From Branchipolynoe longqiensis (Eukaryota; Annelida; Polychaeta; Phyllodocida; Polynoidae), in contig CM059203.1 in NCBI GenBank assembly GCA_030323885.1, positions 2,852,001 to 2,916,000 on the forward strand: 64,000 bases of DNA. The letters run 5' to 3'. The translations under genes were made by a program, and so were the position numbers. Each line of letters begins with the position of its first letter. The stretch's first letter is position 1. Under the pieces are notes generated by a model. That model saw only the letters and a list, made by a program, of their open reading frames with translations, had not been told where the DNA came from and did not search any database. Shown piece after piece: positions 63,696-64,000 of this stretch.

Positions 63696-63914
63696 GGGAG
63701 AAGGAAGCACATCTGGGTCCAGCAATCTTTTACATACTTAATGGGATACAAAATTATCTTCAAATTCTATGGATATTAATCTGTTTTCGTTTCGCCACCA
63801 GCCAACGTCAAATGTAGTGGTAGGGTTGGGTGGGCGGGGCCCTGACCTACGACTATCCGAGGCTCGAGTAGCCAGAGGCAGAGGTCCGAGGTAAAATATA
63901 TATATATAGATATA

Positions 63915-64000
63915 TTATAACCCCATTAAACCAAACTTTAAGGGGCCCAAGAAATTTGTTTGGATTAACCAATCATTGGTTTAACCGAGCTTTGGCTTTG
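63915..64000. mobile_element. Tigger/pogo-like MITE, cut by window end
   Basis: TATAACCCCATTAAACCAAA and TTGGATTAACCAATCATTGG match 47096 onward. Confidence 0.8.

Overview
The window is animal nuclear DNA, very rich in transposons, with few genes. The likely source is a marine invertebrate, most probably a lophotrochozoan such as a mollusc. The evidence is spliced exons with GT/AG borders, RTE- and CR1-like LINE tails, four families of tRNA-derived SINEs, hundreds of bases of minisatellite, and a 5S rRNA-like sequence of lophotrochozoan type. The mollusc call rests on remembered sequence types and is tentative. I see no bacterial genes, operons, CRISPR arrays or ribosome binding sites.

Two genes can be supported. 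(1) An intronless plus-strand gene at 14270-15481 encodes a 403-residue seven-helix membrane protein of the PRRT3/PRRT4 type. A minisatellite of about 46 copies of an 18-bp unit starts a few bases after its stop codon. (2) A minus-strand gene runs from beyond 52520 down to 29589. I rebuilt nine exons by reading splice sites and phases. Together they give 1176 nt (391 residues plus stop) with no frame conflict: the end of a BTB region, a BACK domain, the linker with IDSRVFAEEVEPTGAVP, and a complete TLDc domain. The exons for the front of the BTB domain are not in the window. The nine exons span 23 kb and their introns hold most of the repeats in the right half.

Layout: 1-14000 is SINEs, MITEs, foldback elements and TIR elements, many nested. 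14000-16350 is the PRRT-like gene and its minisatellite. 16350-29150 is more repeats, including a CR1-like LINE tail. 29589-52520 is the BTB-BACK-TLDc gene. 52521-55080 is an intronic minisatellite tract. 55100-64000 is again nested SINEs and foldback elements plus a second copy of the RTE LINE.

Three results deserve attention. First, three introns of the BTB-BACK-TLDc gene contain minisatellites flush with an exon, and the repeat unit is itself a copy of the splice site plus 13-16 nt of that exon. One exon edge has also been copied 5.5 kb away into another intron. Second, about ten foldback elements share near-identical ends (TTAAGCCCCnGTCACAC type), but each group has its own short internal word repeated in both orientations. 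Third, a hybrid SINE (head of one family, tail of another) occurs twice, once between perfectly collinear 136-bp direct repeats.
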